Positions 1 to 8,439 of a DNA stretch of 64,000 nucleotides are shown in pieces; the first letter of the stretch is position 1; every line of letters starts with the position of its first letter. This DNA is from Streptomyces sp. NBC_01571 (GTDB lineage Bacteria; Actinomycetota; Actinomycetes; Streptomycetales; Streptomycetaceae): NCBI RefSeq assembly GCF_026339875.1, contig NZ_JAPEPZ010000001.1, positions 4,960,001-5,024,000 of the forward strand, read 5' to 3'. Under the pieces are notes generated by a model. That model saw only the letters and a list, made by a program, of their open reading frames with translations, ran no database searches and had not been told where the DNA came from. Both the position numbers and the translations under genes were made by a program.

Positions 1-518
1 CCGGTCTCGCCGACGCCGGACGGCTGCTGGAGGTTGTCCAGCTCCTGGTTGGACAGCTGGAGATAGCCCGGGAAGGACCGCACGTCGAAGTAGACGTTGC
101 CGTCGGCCTCGTACGCGTGACCGCGCTCGATGAGGCCGCGCATCATCTCGACCATCTCGGTCACGTGCCCGGTCGCCCGCGGCTCGTAGCTGGGCGGAAG
201 GCAGCCCAGCACGTCGTAGCCGTCGTTGAAGGCGCGTTCGTTCTCGTACCCGATCGACCACCAAGGGCGGCCCTGTTCGGCCGACTTGGTGATGATCTTG
301 TCGTCGATGTCGGTCACGTTCCGGATGAACGTGACGTCGTACCCGCGGTACTCGAACCAGCGGCGCATGATGTCGAAGTTGAGACCCGAGCGGATGTGCC
401 CGATGTGCGGGGCGGCCTGCACGGTGGCGCCACAGAGGTAGATCGAGACACAACCCGGCTTGAGCGGGGAGAAGTCACGGATCTGCCGGGCGCTGGTGTC
501 GTACAGGCGAATGGTCAC
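1..518 (-). CDS. cysS: Cysteinyl-tRNA synthetase, N-terminal part (runs off the window)
   Basis: This class I aminoacyl-tRNA synthetase charges tRNA-Cys in the cytoplasm. The visible 172 residues begin VTIRLYDTSARQIRDF and contain CGATVQAAPHIGHIRS, which carries the HIGH-type ATP-binding signature and the zinc-ligand Cys. NVTDIDDKI and the WWSIGYENERAFND stretch follow. The GTG at 518 matches the usual start of Streptomyces CysS. The gene is oriented with ispF and ispD, as in other Streptomyces, but is separated from ispF by a 345-bp gap. The C-terminal part, including the KMSKS loop, lies outside the window. Confidence 0.95.
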   Translation of the reverse strand, partial: MTIRLYDTSARQIRDFSPLKPGCVSIYLCGATVQAAPHIGHIRSGLNFDIMRRWFEYRGYDVTFIRNVTDIDDKIITKSAEQGRPWWSIGYENERAFNDGYDVLGCLPPSYEPRATGHVTEMVEMMRGLIERGHAYEADGNVYFDVRSFPGYLQLSNQELDNLQQPSGVGET

Positions 519-643
519 GCCTCCAGGGTAGTGGGCCCTGGGTAGTGCCCCGCGACCCTTCCCGCGCAAGGGGCACGTATTCGTGACATACGACCCTCAC
601 GGGCGACACCTGCGTCCCGGGTCCTCTTCGATCCCGGCCCGCT

Positions 644-849
644 CCTGGGGGCTGCCGCCCCCGGACCCCCGCTTCGGCCTGGACGGCCTCGTCCTCAATC
701 GCCGGACGGGCTGAAAGACATACGCCCGCGCCGGCGCCGTCAGCACACGCCCGGAACCTTCCAGCCCAGGCCGGCATCCTCAGCCCGTCCGGCGTTGGAG
801 GACGAGCCCTTCGGGCGAAGCGGGGGTCCAGGGGGCGGCAGCCCCCTGG
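644..849. repeat. Inverted pair of a roughly 70-bp GC-rich intergenic repeat
   Basis: Copy 1 (644-714) and copy 2 (780-849) are near-identical when one is reversed. Both include GGGGGCTGCCGCCCCC-type and CGCCGGACGGGCTGA sequences. They fill most of the 345-bp gap between ispF and cysS. The pair could fold into a long hairpin and act as a transcription stop, or it could be two insertions of a dispersed Streptomyces intergenic repeat. No gene is visible in the gap. Confidence 0.75.
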
Positions 850-863
850 ACGGGGCACGCGCC

Positions 864-1400
864 TCAGACCGCGCGGGCCACCAGAGCCGTCGCCACCGCC
901 ATCAAACCCTCGTCCCGGCCCGGAAACCCCAGCCCGTCCGTGGTGGCCCCGGACACCGACACCGGCGCCCCCACCGCCTCGGACAGCACCTTCTGCGCCT
1001 CGTCCCGCCGCTTCCCGATCTTCGGCCGGGGCCCGACGACCTGGACGGCGACGTTGCCGATGACGAAACCGGCCGCCCGCACGATCCGCGCGGCCTCCGT
1101 CAGCAGGGTCACCCCGGACGCACCGGACCACTCGCGCCGCCCGGTGCCGAAGTGCGCGCCGAGGTCGCCCAGGCCGGCCGCGGAGAAGAGGGCGTTGCAG
1201 GCGGCGTGCGCGACGACGTCCGCGTCGGAGTGCCCGGCCAGCCCGGTCCCCTCCCCCTCCCACAACAGCCCGGCGCACCACAGCTCCCGGCCGTCCTCGA
1301 AGGCGTGGATGTCGGTACCGACACCGACCTGCGGCAGCGACGGCACACCGGGGGCCGACGACGTCCCGGCGGGAGCCGTCCCGGAGACCTCAGAACCCAT
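864..1400 (-). CDS. ispF: 2-C-methyl-D-erythritol 2,4-cyclodiphosphate synthase
   Basis: IspF cyclises CDP-methylerythritol 2-phosphate to MEcPP in the non-mevalonate isoprenoid pathway. The 178-residue product has the metal-site motif VGTDIHAF (Asp and His ligands), [19 protein letters not shown] with its third ligand region, and the conserved [14 protein letters not shown] segment. The length suits the family, with a short Ala/Pro-rich N-terminal extension; a downstream start is possible. The gene overlaps ispD by 11 bp, indicating translational coupling in one operon. Confidence 0.95.
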   Translation of the reverse strand: MGSEVSGTAPAGTSSAPGVPSLPQVGVGTDIHAFEDGRELWCAGLLWEGEGTGLAGHSDADVVAHAACNALFSAAGLGDLGAHFGTGRREWSGASGVTLLTEAARIVRAAGFVIGNVAVQVVGPRPKIGKRRDEAQKVLSEAVGAPVSVSGATTDGLGFPGRDEGLMAVATALVARAV

Positions 1401-2142
1401 CGTTCGCCCTCCTGCGCGCGAGGACCGCCTCCGCGAGGACGAGGTCCAGGGGCCGCGTCACCTTGAACGCCTCCTCGTGGCCCGGCACCACCACGACGCG
1501 CTCCCCGAGCCGCTCGACCATGCTCGCGTCGTCGGTCACGTCGTCGGTCACGGTGTCGTGGGCCCGTACGAGCGTGGCCCGGTCGAAGCCCTGCGGGGTC
1601 TGCACGGCCCGCAGCCGCGCCCGCTCGGGCGTGCCGACGACGGGCTCCGGCGTCCCCGGCACGCTCGCCGGCTCGACCTGCTTGACGGTGTCCGCGAGCG
1701 GCAGCGCCGGTACGACGGCGGGCGCGCCGTCCCGTACCGCCTCGATGACGGCGTCCACCGTGTCCACCGGCACCAGCGGCCGGGCCGCGTCGTGCACGAG
1801 GACGATGTCGATCCCGGGGGGCAGCGCGTCGAGGCCGTACTTCACGGACTCCTGGCGGCTGTCCCCGCCGGGGACGACCAGGAAGTCGGTGCGCTCGGGC
1901 AGCGCGTGCGCGTCGAGCAGGGTCTTGACCTCGGCCGTACCGTCGGGCGGCGCCACGACGACGACCAGCGAGACGGCGCGGGAGGCGGCCATGGCCCGCA
2001 CCGCGTGGATGAGCATGGGCGTGCCGTTCAGCGCCCGGAGCGCCTTGGGGGCGCCCGGACCGAGGCGCACGCCCCGGCCGGCGGCCGGAATCACGGCCGC
2101 GACGGGGGTCCCGGACGGCGAAGGGCGCGAATCGTCAGACAT
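1390..2142 (-). CDS. ispD: 2-C-methyl-D-erythritol 4-phosphate cytidylyltransferase
   Basis: IspD transfers CMP from CTP to MEP, the step just before IspE in isoprenoid precursor synthesis. The 250-residue protein opens with the nucleotidyltransferase signature [22 protein letters not shown]. It also has [12 protein letters not shown] and TVKQVE, typical of IspD. It lies directly upstream of ispF with an 11-bp overlap and downstream of carD with a 387-bp gap, so it probably has its own promoter. Confidence 0.95.
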   Translation of the reverse strand: MSDDSRPSPSGTPVAAVIPAAGRGVRLGPGAPKALRALNGTPMLIHAVRAMAASRAVSLVVVVAPPDGTAEVKTLLDAHALPERTDFLVVPGGDSRQESVKYGLDALPPGIDIVLVHDAARPLVPVDTVDAVIEAVRDGAPAVVPALPLADTVKQVEPASVPGTPEPVVGTPERARLRAVQTPQGFDRATLVRAHDTVTDDVTDDASMVERLGERVVVVPGHEEAFKVTRPLDLVLAEAVLARRRANDGF

Positions 2143-2529
2143 CGGTTCCTGTCAGGTTTGTGTACTCGGCCTGCTTGGGTATGGCCCTGGCGTGCCTCCC
2201 GCTCGCGGAGCGTGGGGGAGTGCCCGGCGCGACGTCCTGACCGGACCCTTCCGTGACATCCGGTCGAGTCGGCCGCCCGGGCCCGGCACATCAAGTATCG
2301 GGGCATCGAGTCTCGGGGTGGGGAGACCGGGGAGACCCGGGTTCCCGAAGAGATGCGGGTACGAACATGCCGCAGCGCCCGGCGACAGCAATTCCCATTG
2401 CGTCATCGGGCACCGCGGCATTTCATTGCACAGCTGCGCGGCCTTGTGCTTACGTCAGAACGACTACCGTCCGAACGACAGAAGAACCAGCCCACCGTCC
2501 GAACGACCACCGTCTAGGCGCTGTATGCG
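2143..2529. other. 387-bp gap between carD and ispD
   Basis: No gene is convincing here. The stretch should hold the carD stop-side signals and the promoter for ispD-ispF. The 13-mer CCGTCCGAACGAC occurs twice about 28 bp apart near 2468-2510, a short direct repeat of unknown role just downstream of carD. No strong hairpin was identified. Confidence 0.5.
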
Positions 2530-3012
2530 TCAGGACGCGAGAACCTCGTCGAGCAGAGCCTCGGCCTTGTCCTCGTTCGTGTTCTCCGCGAGGGCGAGTT
2601 CGCTCACCAGGATCTGCCGGGCCTTGGCAAGCATCCGCTTCTCACCGGCGGAGAGTCCGCGCTCGCGCTCACGACGCCACAGGTCACGTACGACTTCCGC
2701 GACCTTGATGACATCGCCGGAGGCGAGCTTCTCCAGATTTGCCTTGTAACGACGCGACCAGTTCGTGGGCTCCTCGGCGTACGGCGCGCGCAGCACCTCG
2801 AAGACCCGGTCCAGCCCGTCCTGACCGACCACATCACGCACGCCGACGAACTCCGCATTGTCCGCTGGCACACGTACCGTCAGGTCGCCCTGGGCGACCT
2901 TCAGCACCAAGTAGGTCTTGTCCACGCCTTTGATCTGGCGAGTTTCGATGGCCTCGATCAGCGCGGCCCCGTGATGGGGATAGACCACGGTGTCGCCAAC
3001 CTTGAACGTCAT
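2530..3012 (-). CDS. carD: CarD-family RNA polymerase-binding regulator
   Basis: CarD binds the RNA polymerase beta subunit and stabilises open promoter complexes, mainly at rRNA and housekeeping promoters. The 160-residue product starts [20 protein letters not shown] (the Tudor-like RNAP-interaction domain), followed by the DNA-binding helical part with [17 protein letters not shown] and [26 protein letters not shown] ribosome-binding site lies upstream of the ATG. Size and position next to ispD match other actinobacteria. Confidence 0.95.
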   Translation of the reverse strand: MTFKVGDTVVYPHHGAALIEAIETRQIKGVDKTYLVLKVAQGDLTVRVPADNAEFVGVRDVVGQDGLDRVFEVLRAPYAEEPTNWSRRYKANLEKLASGDVIKVAEVVRDLWRRERERGLSAGEKRMLAKARQILVSELALAENTNEDKAEALLDEVLAS

Positions 3013-3634
3013 GTGACAGGTACCCCTTCCGTGGCTATCCAGGGTAACACGGAAACTGCGTCTTCTGAATGGCGTTTTCGCAGGTCAGGGCATATCTCGG
3101 GGCTTGACAACCGCGACAGGAACGTGCTGCGAGGGGCGAGCGGAAGAGGGTATTCGCAGGTGGGAGCGGCTGTCCAGGGCAAGCGAAACGCGTACGGTAC
3201 ACACACCTGTAGTCCCTGACCAGGGTCTGAACATCCCGTTTTGTCCTGCTCCAGGAGCTCGACTTCCGCTACTCCGTTCGGTTCCCGGAGTCGGGTACGA
3301 GACGAATCCGGAATTGATCACGCCCGTCACCGAACTGTCGATGATCAATTTTCCGGTCCGCCACGGATTCCCTACCGGAAAAGCCCAAGCGGATCTCCTG
3401 GCTACTTATGTGAATGGCAGACGAGCCGGTGCCCAAAGGAGCCGACGAGGCGGCACCGGACGGCGCACGGGACGGCGTGCGCGGACGGCGCGACGGGGCT
3501 CGAGGGGGCGAAGGGGCGGGTCGGGTGCGGTGGCGCGGGAACGGCTCGGTAACCTAAGGCCGCTGACAGACCCTTAGGGCGGCTTTACACAGAAGTCGCC
3601 CTGCTTCGCCCACGTTCAAGGAGTTGCCGCCGCC
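3013..3634. other. 622-bp divergent intergenic region between carD and the lipoprotein gene
   Basis: This region must carry the carD promoter (leftward) and the lipoprotein promoter (rightward). A GGCTTGACAACCGCGACAGG stretch near 3100 contains a -35-like TTGACA. An AAGGAG ribosome-binding site at about 3620 serves the GTG start at 3635. Open frames in this gap show no family resemblance and are taken as chance. Confidence 0.5.
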
Positions 3635-4309
3635 GTGAGCAGCAGCCTTCGACGCGGCGCCCTCGCCGCCGCCGCCATTGCGTTCTCGATCGCCTCGCTC
3701 GCCGCGTGCGCTGCCGGCAACGACGCACAGACGCTGGAGGTCAAGCCGGACAACGCGGCGACCAGCGTCGGCGACATCAAGATCCAGAACGCCCTCGTCA
3801 TCACCCAGCCCGACACGACGTCCACGGGCCCGGCGGTGATCTCCGCGACCCTGTTCAACAACGGCCGCACCGCACAGACCCTGGACTCGGTCAGCGTCGC
3901 CGGTGACGGCACCGCCCAGATCACGCCCGCCGCGGGCAAGGGCAAGCTGACCATCCCGGCCGGCGGTTCCGTCGTCCTCGGCGGCAAGGGCAACGCCTCC
4001 GCGGCCCTCTCCTCCCCCGGGACCGCCGTCAAGGACGGCAACGCGCAGAAGGTCACCTTCACCTTCAGCAGGACCGGTGCCGTGAGCCTGCGCGCGTTCG
4101 TCGTCCCCGCCGAGAGCTACTTCAGCAAGTGGGGTCCGAGCAACATCCCGGCGGCGCCCGGCGCGACGGCGACCGGCTCCGCGACCGCTTCGCCGGATGC
4201 GTCCACCTCGCCGTCCGAGTCCGTCTCGGGCGCGCCGTCGGACTCGGCGTCGTCCGGCGGGACCGACACGGGGACGGCCACCGCGACGGAGTCCGCTTCC
4301 GGCCAGTGA
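3635..4309 (+). CDS. Predicted secreted lipoprotein
   Basis: The 224-residue product has an N-terminal signal peptide with a lipobox, SLAAC, so the mature protein should be lipid-anchored at Cys 25. The middle is a beta-rich, Ig-like region (VISATLFNNGRTAQTLDSVSV, then a PAGGSVVLGGKGN loop) resembling extracytoplasmic copper-chaperone-like or DUF461-like folds. The tail from about residue 165 is Ser/Thr/Ala/Pro low complexity, typical of a wall-spanning linker. The GTG start has AAGGAG at a good distance. It sits convergent to phoP and next to carD in the conserved Streptomyces order. The specific function is unknown. Confidence 0.85.
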   Translation: MSSSLRRGALAAAAIAFSIASLAACAAGNDAQTLEVKPDNAATSVGDIKIQNALVITQPDTTSTGPAVISATLFNNGRTAQTLDSVSVAGDGTAQITPAAGKGKLTIPAGGSVVLGGKGNASAALSSPGTAVKDGNAQKVTFTFSRTGAVSLRAFVVPAESYFSKWGPSNIPAAPGATATGSATASPDASTSPSESVSGAPSDSASSGGTDTGTATATESASGQ

Positions 4310-4358
4310 CCGGCGTCCCGGCGTACACCGCCGGGACCGTCACCGTACGAGCCCGTAA

Positions 4359-4406
4359 GACGCCGAAGGGCGGTACCCCTCGCGAGGGGTACCGCCCTTC
4401 GGCGTC
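4359..4406. terminator. Perfect bidirectional terminator hairpin
   Basis: A perfect palindrome with two 24-nt arms (GACGCCGAAGGGCGGTACCC and on) sits between the stop codons of the convergent lipoprotein gene and phoP. Placement and symmetry fit a shared terminator. Confidence 0.85.
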
Positions 4407-4492
4407 GTCGTGCCGCCACGCGCGCGGCGGCCGCTTGAGAGCCGGCCCACGGAGCGCCGGACCTCCGGGCGCCCGTTCGCCGGCGGGCCGGT

Positions 4493-5173
4493 CTACGGCT
4501 CGAACTTGTAGCCGAGCCCGCGTACCGTCACCAGGTACCTCGGCGCGCCCGGGTCCGGCTCGATCTTCGCGCGCAGGCGCTTGACGTGGACGTCGAGGGT
4601 CTTGGTGTCGCCCACGTAGTCGGCGCCCCACACCCGGTCGATGAGCTGCATACGGGTCAGCACGCGGCCCGCGTTGCGCAGCAGCATCTCCAGCAGGTCG
4701 AACTCCTTCAGCGGGAGGTCGACCTTGGAGCCGGAGACGGTGACCACGTGGCGGTCGACGTCCATCCGGACCGGACCGGCCTCCAGGGCGGCCGGGGTGA
4801 CCTCCTCCGGCTCGCCGCGGCGGCGCAGGACGGCCCGGATGCGGGCGACCAGCTCGCGGGAGGAGAAGGGCTTGGTGACGTAGTCGTCGGCTCCTATTTC
4901 CAGCCCGACAACCTTGTCGATCTCGCTGTCCTTGGCGGTGACCATGATCACCGGAACGTTGGAGCGGCCGCGCAGCTGACGGCACACCTCCGTGCCGGGC
5001 AGCCCCGGCAGCATCAGGTCGAGGAGGACGAGGTCGGCGCCGTTGCGCTCGAACTCGTCGAGTCCGTCGGGCCCGGTGGTCGCGATGGCGACCTCGAAGC
5101 CCTCCTTGCGGAGCATGTACGACAGGGCGTCGGAGAAGGACTCCTCGTCCTCGACGACGAGCACTCGGGTCAC
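4493..5173 (-). CDS. phoP: Phosphate response regulator PhoP (OmpR/PhoB family)
   Basis: PhoP is the DNA-binding regulator of the phosphate-starvation regulon in Streptomyces and also influences secondary metabolism. The 226-residue protein has a receiver domain (VVEDEESFSDAL acidic pocket, phosphoacceptor Asp in LVLLDLMLPG, switch Thr in VTAKD, Lys in TKPFSSREL). A C-terminal winged-helix domain follows (VWGADYVGDTKTLDVHVKRL, ending RGLGYKFEP). It overlaps the phoR stop region by 4 bp, so kinase and regulator are translationally coupled. The PHO box upstream of phoR predicts autoregulation. Confidence 0.97.
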   Translation of the reverse strand: MTRVLVVEDEESFSDALSYMLRKEGFEVAIATTGPDGLDEFERNGADLVLLDLMLPGLPGTEVCRQLRGRSNVPVIMVTAKDSEIDKVVGLEIGADDYVTKPFSSRELVARIRAVLRRRGEPEEVTPAALEAGPVRMDVDRHVVTVSGSKVDLPLKEFDLLEMLLRNAGRVLTRMQLIDRVWGADYVGDTKTLDVHVKRLRAKIEPDPGAPRYLVTVRGLGYKFEP

Positions 5174-6447
5174 GGAAGGACCTCCGGGGCAGGAAGCGGT
5201 TCATACGGGGATGAGACGGTGGTCGTCCCGTCGGGCTGCTCGGGCTCGTCGTCTTCGTCGAGTCCGGGCATGTGGTGATCGGTCACGCGGTCGCGGGCCG
5301 CACCCGCCTCCGGCAGCCGCAGGGTGAACGTGGAGCCCTGACCCTCGGAACTCCACACCGTGACCTCCCCGCCGTGCGAGGCGGCCACGTGCTTGACGAT
5401 CGCGAGGCCCAGGCCCGTACCGCCGGTCTGGCGGGAACGGGCCGGGTCGACGCGGTAGAAGCGCTCGAACACGCGCTCCCGGTCCTTCTCGGAGATGCCG
5501 ATGCCCTGATCGGTCACGGCGATCTCGATGAGGTCTCCGCCGGGCGCGGTCACCCGGCGCGCGGCTATGCCCACCCGGGTACGGGCGGGCGAGTAGTTGA
5601 CGGCGTTCTCGACGAGGTTGCCGAGGGCCGCGGCCAGCTGGCCGCGGTTTCCCCAGATGCTCAGCTCGGCGGTTCCGCCGGCGGCCATGGTGATCTGCTT
5701 GGTGCCGGCCTGGTGGCGGCACCGGTCGATGGCCTCGGCGACGAGTTCGCCGACCCGCACGGGCTCGGCGTCCTCCAGCGGGTCGTCGTTCTGCACCCTC
5801 GACAGGTCGATGAGCTCCTGCACGAGATTGGTGAGCCGGGTGGCCTCGATCTGCATGCGCCCGGCGAAGCGCTCCACGGCCTCCGGGTCGTCCGAGGCGT
5901 CCATCACGGCCTCGGAGAGCAGGGAGAGCGCGCCGACCGGCGTCTTCAGCTCGTGGCTCACGTTGGCGACGAAGTCACGCCGTACGGCCTCGATGCGCCG
6001 CGCCTCGGTGAGGTCCTCGACCAGCAGCAGGACGAGCCGGGAGCCGAGCGGCGCGACGCGCGCGGAGACGGCCAGGGCCTCGCCGCGGCCCGTCCCCCTT
6101 CTCGGCAGATCCAGTTCGACCTGGCGTATCTCGCCGTCCCGGCGGGTGTCACGCGCCATCTGCAGCATCGGCTCGACGGCGAGCTTGCCGCCGCGGACCA
6201 GCCCGAGGGCGTACGCGGCGGAGCTGGCCTTGACGACGGCATCGGCCTCGTCGAGTACGACGGCGGAGGAGCGGAGCACGGAAAGAACCGTGTCGACACC
6301 TGGCGGAAGCACCGGGTCCGTGTGAAGAGAGGTGCGGGTGGGGCGTTTCTGGTCGCGCTCGCTCCAGCGGAACGCCAGCATGGCGATGACACCGGTGAGC
6401 ACTCCGGCGATCGCTGCCGCTGCGGCGACCGCCGCGTTCACGTCCAT
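5170..6447 (-). CDS. phoR: Phosphate sensor histidine kinase PhoR
   Basis: PhoR is the membrane histidine kinase that phosphorylates PhoP under phosphate limitation. The 425-residue protein has one N-terminal membrane helix (about residues 5-26), a PAS-like segment, the dimerisation/phosphoacceptor helix FVANVSHELKTPVGAL, and a GHKL ATPase domain with N box LVENAVNYSP, DQGIGI and TGGTGLGLAIVKH. It starts at 6447, divergent from phoU across a 238-bp region with PHO-box repeats. Confidence 0.97.
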   Translation of the reverse strand: MDVNAAVAAAAAIAGVLTGVIAMLAFRWSERDQKRPTRTSLHTDPVLPPGVDTVLSVLRSSAVVLDEADAVVKASSAAYALGLVRGGKLAVEPMLQMARDTRRDGEIRQVELDLPRRGTGRGEALAVSARVAPLGSRLVLLLVEDLTEARRIEAVRRDFVANVSHELKTPVGALSLLSEAVMDASDDPEAVERFAGRMQIEATRLTNLVQELIDLSRVQNDDPLEDAEPVRVGELVAEAIDRCRHQAGTKQITMAAGGTAELSIWGNRGQLAAALGNLVENAVNYSPARTRVGIAARRVTAPGGDLIEIAVTDQGIGISEKDRERVFERFYRVDPARSRQTGGTGLGLAIVKHVAASHGGEVTVWSSEGQGSTFTLRLPEAGAARDRVTDHHMPGLDEDDEPEQPDGTTTVSSPYEPLPAPEVLP

Positions 6448-6509
6448 GCCCCCAGGTTAGGCATGTCGTCGCGCCAGGCCACAGCCATCCGAGTGCGACC
6501 TCGAACACT

Positions 6510-6553
6510 CGTCGCCCAGAGTTCACCCAGGAGCCAGTGGTGGTTCATTTGGG
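6510..6553. promoter_or_regulatory. PHO box (PhoP-binding direct repeats) in the phoR-phoU divergent region
   Basis: 11-nt direct-repeat units in register: a weak CGTCGCCCAGA (6510-6520), a strong GTTCACCCAGG (6521-6531), a degenerate unit (6532-6542) and a strong GTTCATTTGGG (6543-6553). The two strong units match the known Streptomyces PHO-box consensus G(G/T)TCAYYYR(G/C)G and are exactly 22 bp apart. This fits PhoP control of both phoR-phoP and phoU. Confidence 0.85.
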
Positions 6554-6685
6554 ATGCCGGAAACGGACGCGTACGAGCCGGAACGTGGGAGCGTGGGGTT
6601 CACGGGGCCCATCCGGCGGTCATTAGATGCCTCCGGGGGCCCGGCCCCCAGGCCCCCAAAGGTGACGTAAGAGAGGGACAACACG

Positions 6686-7375
6686 ATGCGTGACGCGTAC
6701 CACGAGGAACTGGACTCGATCGGCGAGGGTCTGGTCGAGATGGCCCGGCTCGTCGGGTCGGCGATCGGACGCGCCACGACGGCCATCCTCGACGCCGACC
6801 TGAAGCTCGCGGAGAGCGTGATCGCGGCCGACCAGAAGGTCGACGATCTCCAGCACGAGCTGGAGGCCCGCGCGATAGCCCTGCTGGCCCGCCAGCAGCC
6901 GGTGGCGACGGACCTGCGCATCGTGGTCACGTCCCTGCGGATGTCGGCGGACCTGGAGCGCGCCGGCGACCTGGCCCAGCACGTCGCGAAGCTGGCCCGG
7001 CTGCGCTTCCCCGAGCGCGCGGTCCCGCACGACCTGCACGCCACGATCCTCGAAATGGGCCAGCTCGCCCAGCGCCTGATGGCCAAGGCGGCCGAGGTCG
7101 TCATCACCAAGGACGTCGACCTCGCGCTCCAGCTGGAGCAGGACGACGACGACATGGACCTCCTCCACCGCACCCTCTTCCAGCACCTTCTCGACGACCG
7201 CTGGAAGCACGGCATCGAGACCGCCGTCGACGTGACCCTGCTCGGCCGCTACTACGAGCGCTTCGCCGACCACGCGGTGTCGGTGGCCAAGCGCGTGGTG
7301 TACCTGGTGACGGGCGAGCACGCGGACGAGCTCCAGGCGGACATCCACCCCGTCACGGGGGCGGAAGGCATCTGA
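6686..7375 (+). CDS. phoU: PhoU phosphate signalling protein
   Basis: PhoU is a peripheral protein that links phosphate transport status to PhoR and modulates the Pho regulon. The 229-residue product consists of two three-helix PhoU repeats, with the metal-binding-type E/DxxxD patterns around RMSADLERAGDLAQHVAKLA and RYYERFADHAVSVAKRVVYLV. The ribosome-binding site is GAGAGGG. The gene is divergent from phoR, sharing the PHO-box region. Confidence 0.95.
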   Translation: MRDAYHEELDSIGEGLVEMARLVGSAIGRATTAILDADLKLAESVIAADQKVDDLQHELEARAIALLARQQPVATDLRIVVTSLRMSADLERAGDLAQHVAKLARLRFPERAVPHDLHATILEMGQLAQRLMAKAAEVVITKDVDLALQLEQDDDDMDLLHRTLFQHLLDDRWKHGIETAVDVTLLGRYYERFADHAVSVAKRVVYLVTGEHADELQADIHPVTGAEGI

Positions 7376-7563
7376 GACCGGGGCGGAGTGGCCCGGACCC
7401 GGGCGGCAGGGACCGCGAGCGGGCGGGAAAAGGCCTGCTTCCGGGCTCCGGGGGCGCTCGCGAGCCTCAGTGCGCCGTTGATGCGCCCGGTGGAGCGGGC
7501 ATGGAATAGGCGTAGGCACCCATGCCTCGATGCCTCACTGAGGCCTCATTGAGGGAGGACCCC

Positions 7564-7713
7564 ATGGCCGAATCCCCCGCCACCGACCCGACCCTGGACC
7601 GGGACACCGAACAGCCCGCCGACATCAAAAGCCTCCCCCTCTTCGGCGCCTGCGGCTGCGGCTCCGGCTGCGGGTGCGGCTGCCAGTCCGGCAACCCCTG
7701 CCAGTGCGGCTGA
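7564..7713 (+). CDS. Small Cys-rich peptide, 49 residues
   Basis: A 49-residue product starting MAESPATDPTLDRD, with a polar acidic N-terminal half and a C-terminal half carrying seven Cys (30, 32, 36, 38, 40, 46, 48) interspersed with Gly. The ATG at 7564 has a strong GAGGGAGGA ribosome-binding site; an upstream in-frame ATG at 7522 lacks one. A terminator hairpin follows at 7749-7779, giving a compact single-gene unit. The Cys/Gly pattern suggests metal binding (metallothionein-like). A thiazole-forming RiPP precursor is an alternative, but no modification enzymes are nearby. Function is not established. Confidence 0.7.
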   Translation: MAESPATDPTLDRDTEQPADIKSLPLFGACGCGSGCGCGCQSGNPCQCG

Positions 7714-7748
7714 CCGGACCCCCGGGCCCACCAGGGCACGCGGATCCA

Positions 7749-7779
7749 GAGGGGCCCCGTCACCACGGCGGGGCCCCTC
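7749..7779 (+). terminator. Terminator after the Cys-rich peptide gene
   Basis: The 11-nt arms GAGGGGCCCCG and CGGGGCCCCTC surround a 9-nt loop, 35 bp after the stop codon. Confidence 0.75.
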
Positions 7780-7888
7780 CTCCGTGTACGGACCTCGCGA
7801 CCGCAGGTAGTGCACCGGGCACCGATCCGTACCGAACGGTAAAATAAGGGGCGAAAGGCACATCTCCGCAGCACATGGGAGACGTTCC

Positions 7889-8434
7889 ATGCGCAAGATT
7901 CGTCCACGCAGTGCGGGCGCGACCGCGGCTCTGGCCGCCGTCCTCCTCATCACCGCCCCCACCGCGTCGGCCGCCTGGTCGGCCACCCCGTCAGCCTCCG
8001 CCACGGGCCGGAGAATTCACCAGCACACGGAAATCATCCAGCTGGACGCCAGACAGACCCGTTCCGAGAACCTCGATGTGGGCAAGAAGGGGCTCAGTCC
8101 GGGAGACGGGATCCTCATCGCCGAGGACCTGTACCGCGACGGCAAGAAGATCGGCGACCACACGGTCGTCTGCACGTACGTCCAGACCAAGCCGGGCGAA
8201 CTCCAGTGCCTCGGCACCTTCGCCCTCCCCAGGGGACAGATCACCTCGCAGGCCCTGCTGCACCTGCCCGCCGCCGCCTCGGTCGACATCGCCATCACCG
8301 GCGGTACGGGCGACTACCGCTCGGCCCGGGGCTTCGTGCACACCGTCCCGGCGGGCACGCACACCGTCCCGGCGGCCGTGACGGAACGACGGCTCACCTT
8401 CCACGTTCTCGTGGACGACCAGCAGGAGGACTAG
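7889..8434 (+). CDS. Secreted dirigent / allene-oxide-cyclase-like protein
   Basis: The 181-residue protein has a signal peptide (MRKIRPRSAGATAALAAVLL, cleavage near ASAAWS). The mature beta-barrel region ends with ITGGTGDYRSARGFVHTVP, which resembles the G-G-T-G-x-Y/F-x-x-A-x-G motif of allene oxide cyclase/dirigent barrels. The bacterial members have no settled reaction. A TAAAAT -10-like box and the palindrome TACCGAACGGTA lie about 50 bp upstream. The following SDR gene starts 5 bp after the stop, so the two are likely co-transcribed. Confidence 0.75.
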   Translation: MRKIRPRSAGATAALAAVLLITAPTASAAWSATPSASATGRRIHQHTEIIQLDARQTRSENLDVGKKGLSPGDGILIAEDLYRDGKKIGDHTVVCTYVQTKPGELQCLGTFALPRGQITSQALLHLPAAASVDIAITGGTGDYRSARGFVHTVPAGTHTVPAAVTERRLTFHVLVDDQQED

Positions 8435-8439
8435 CGACC

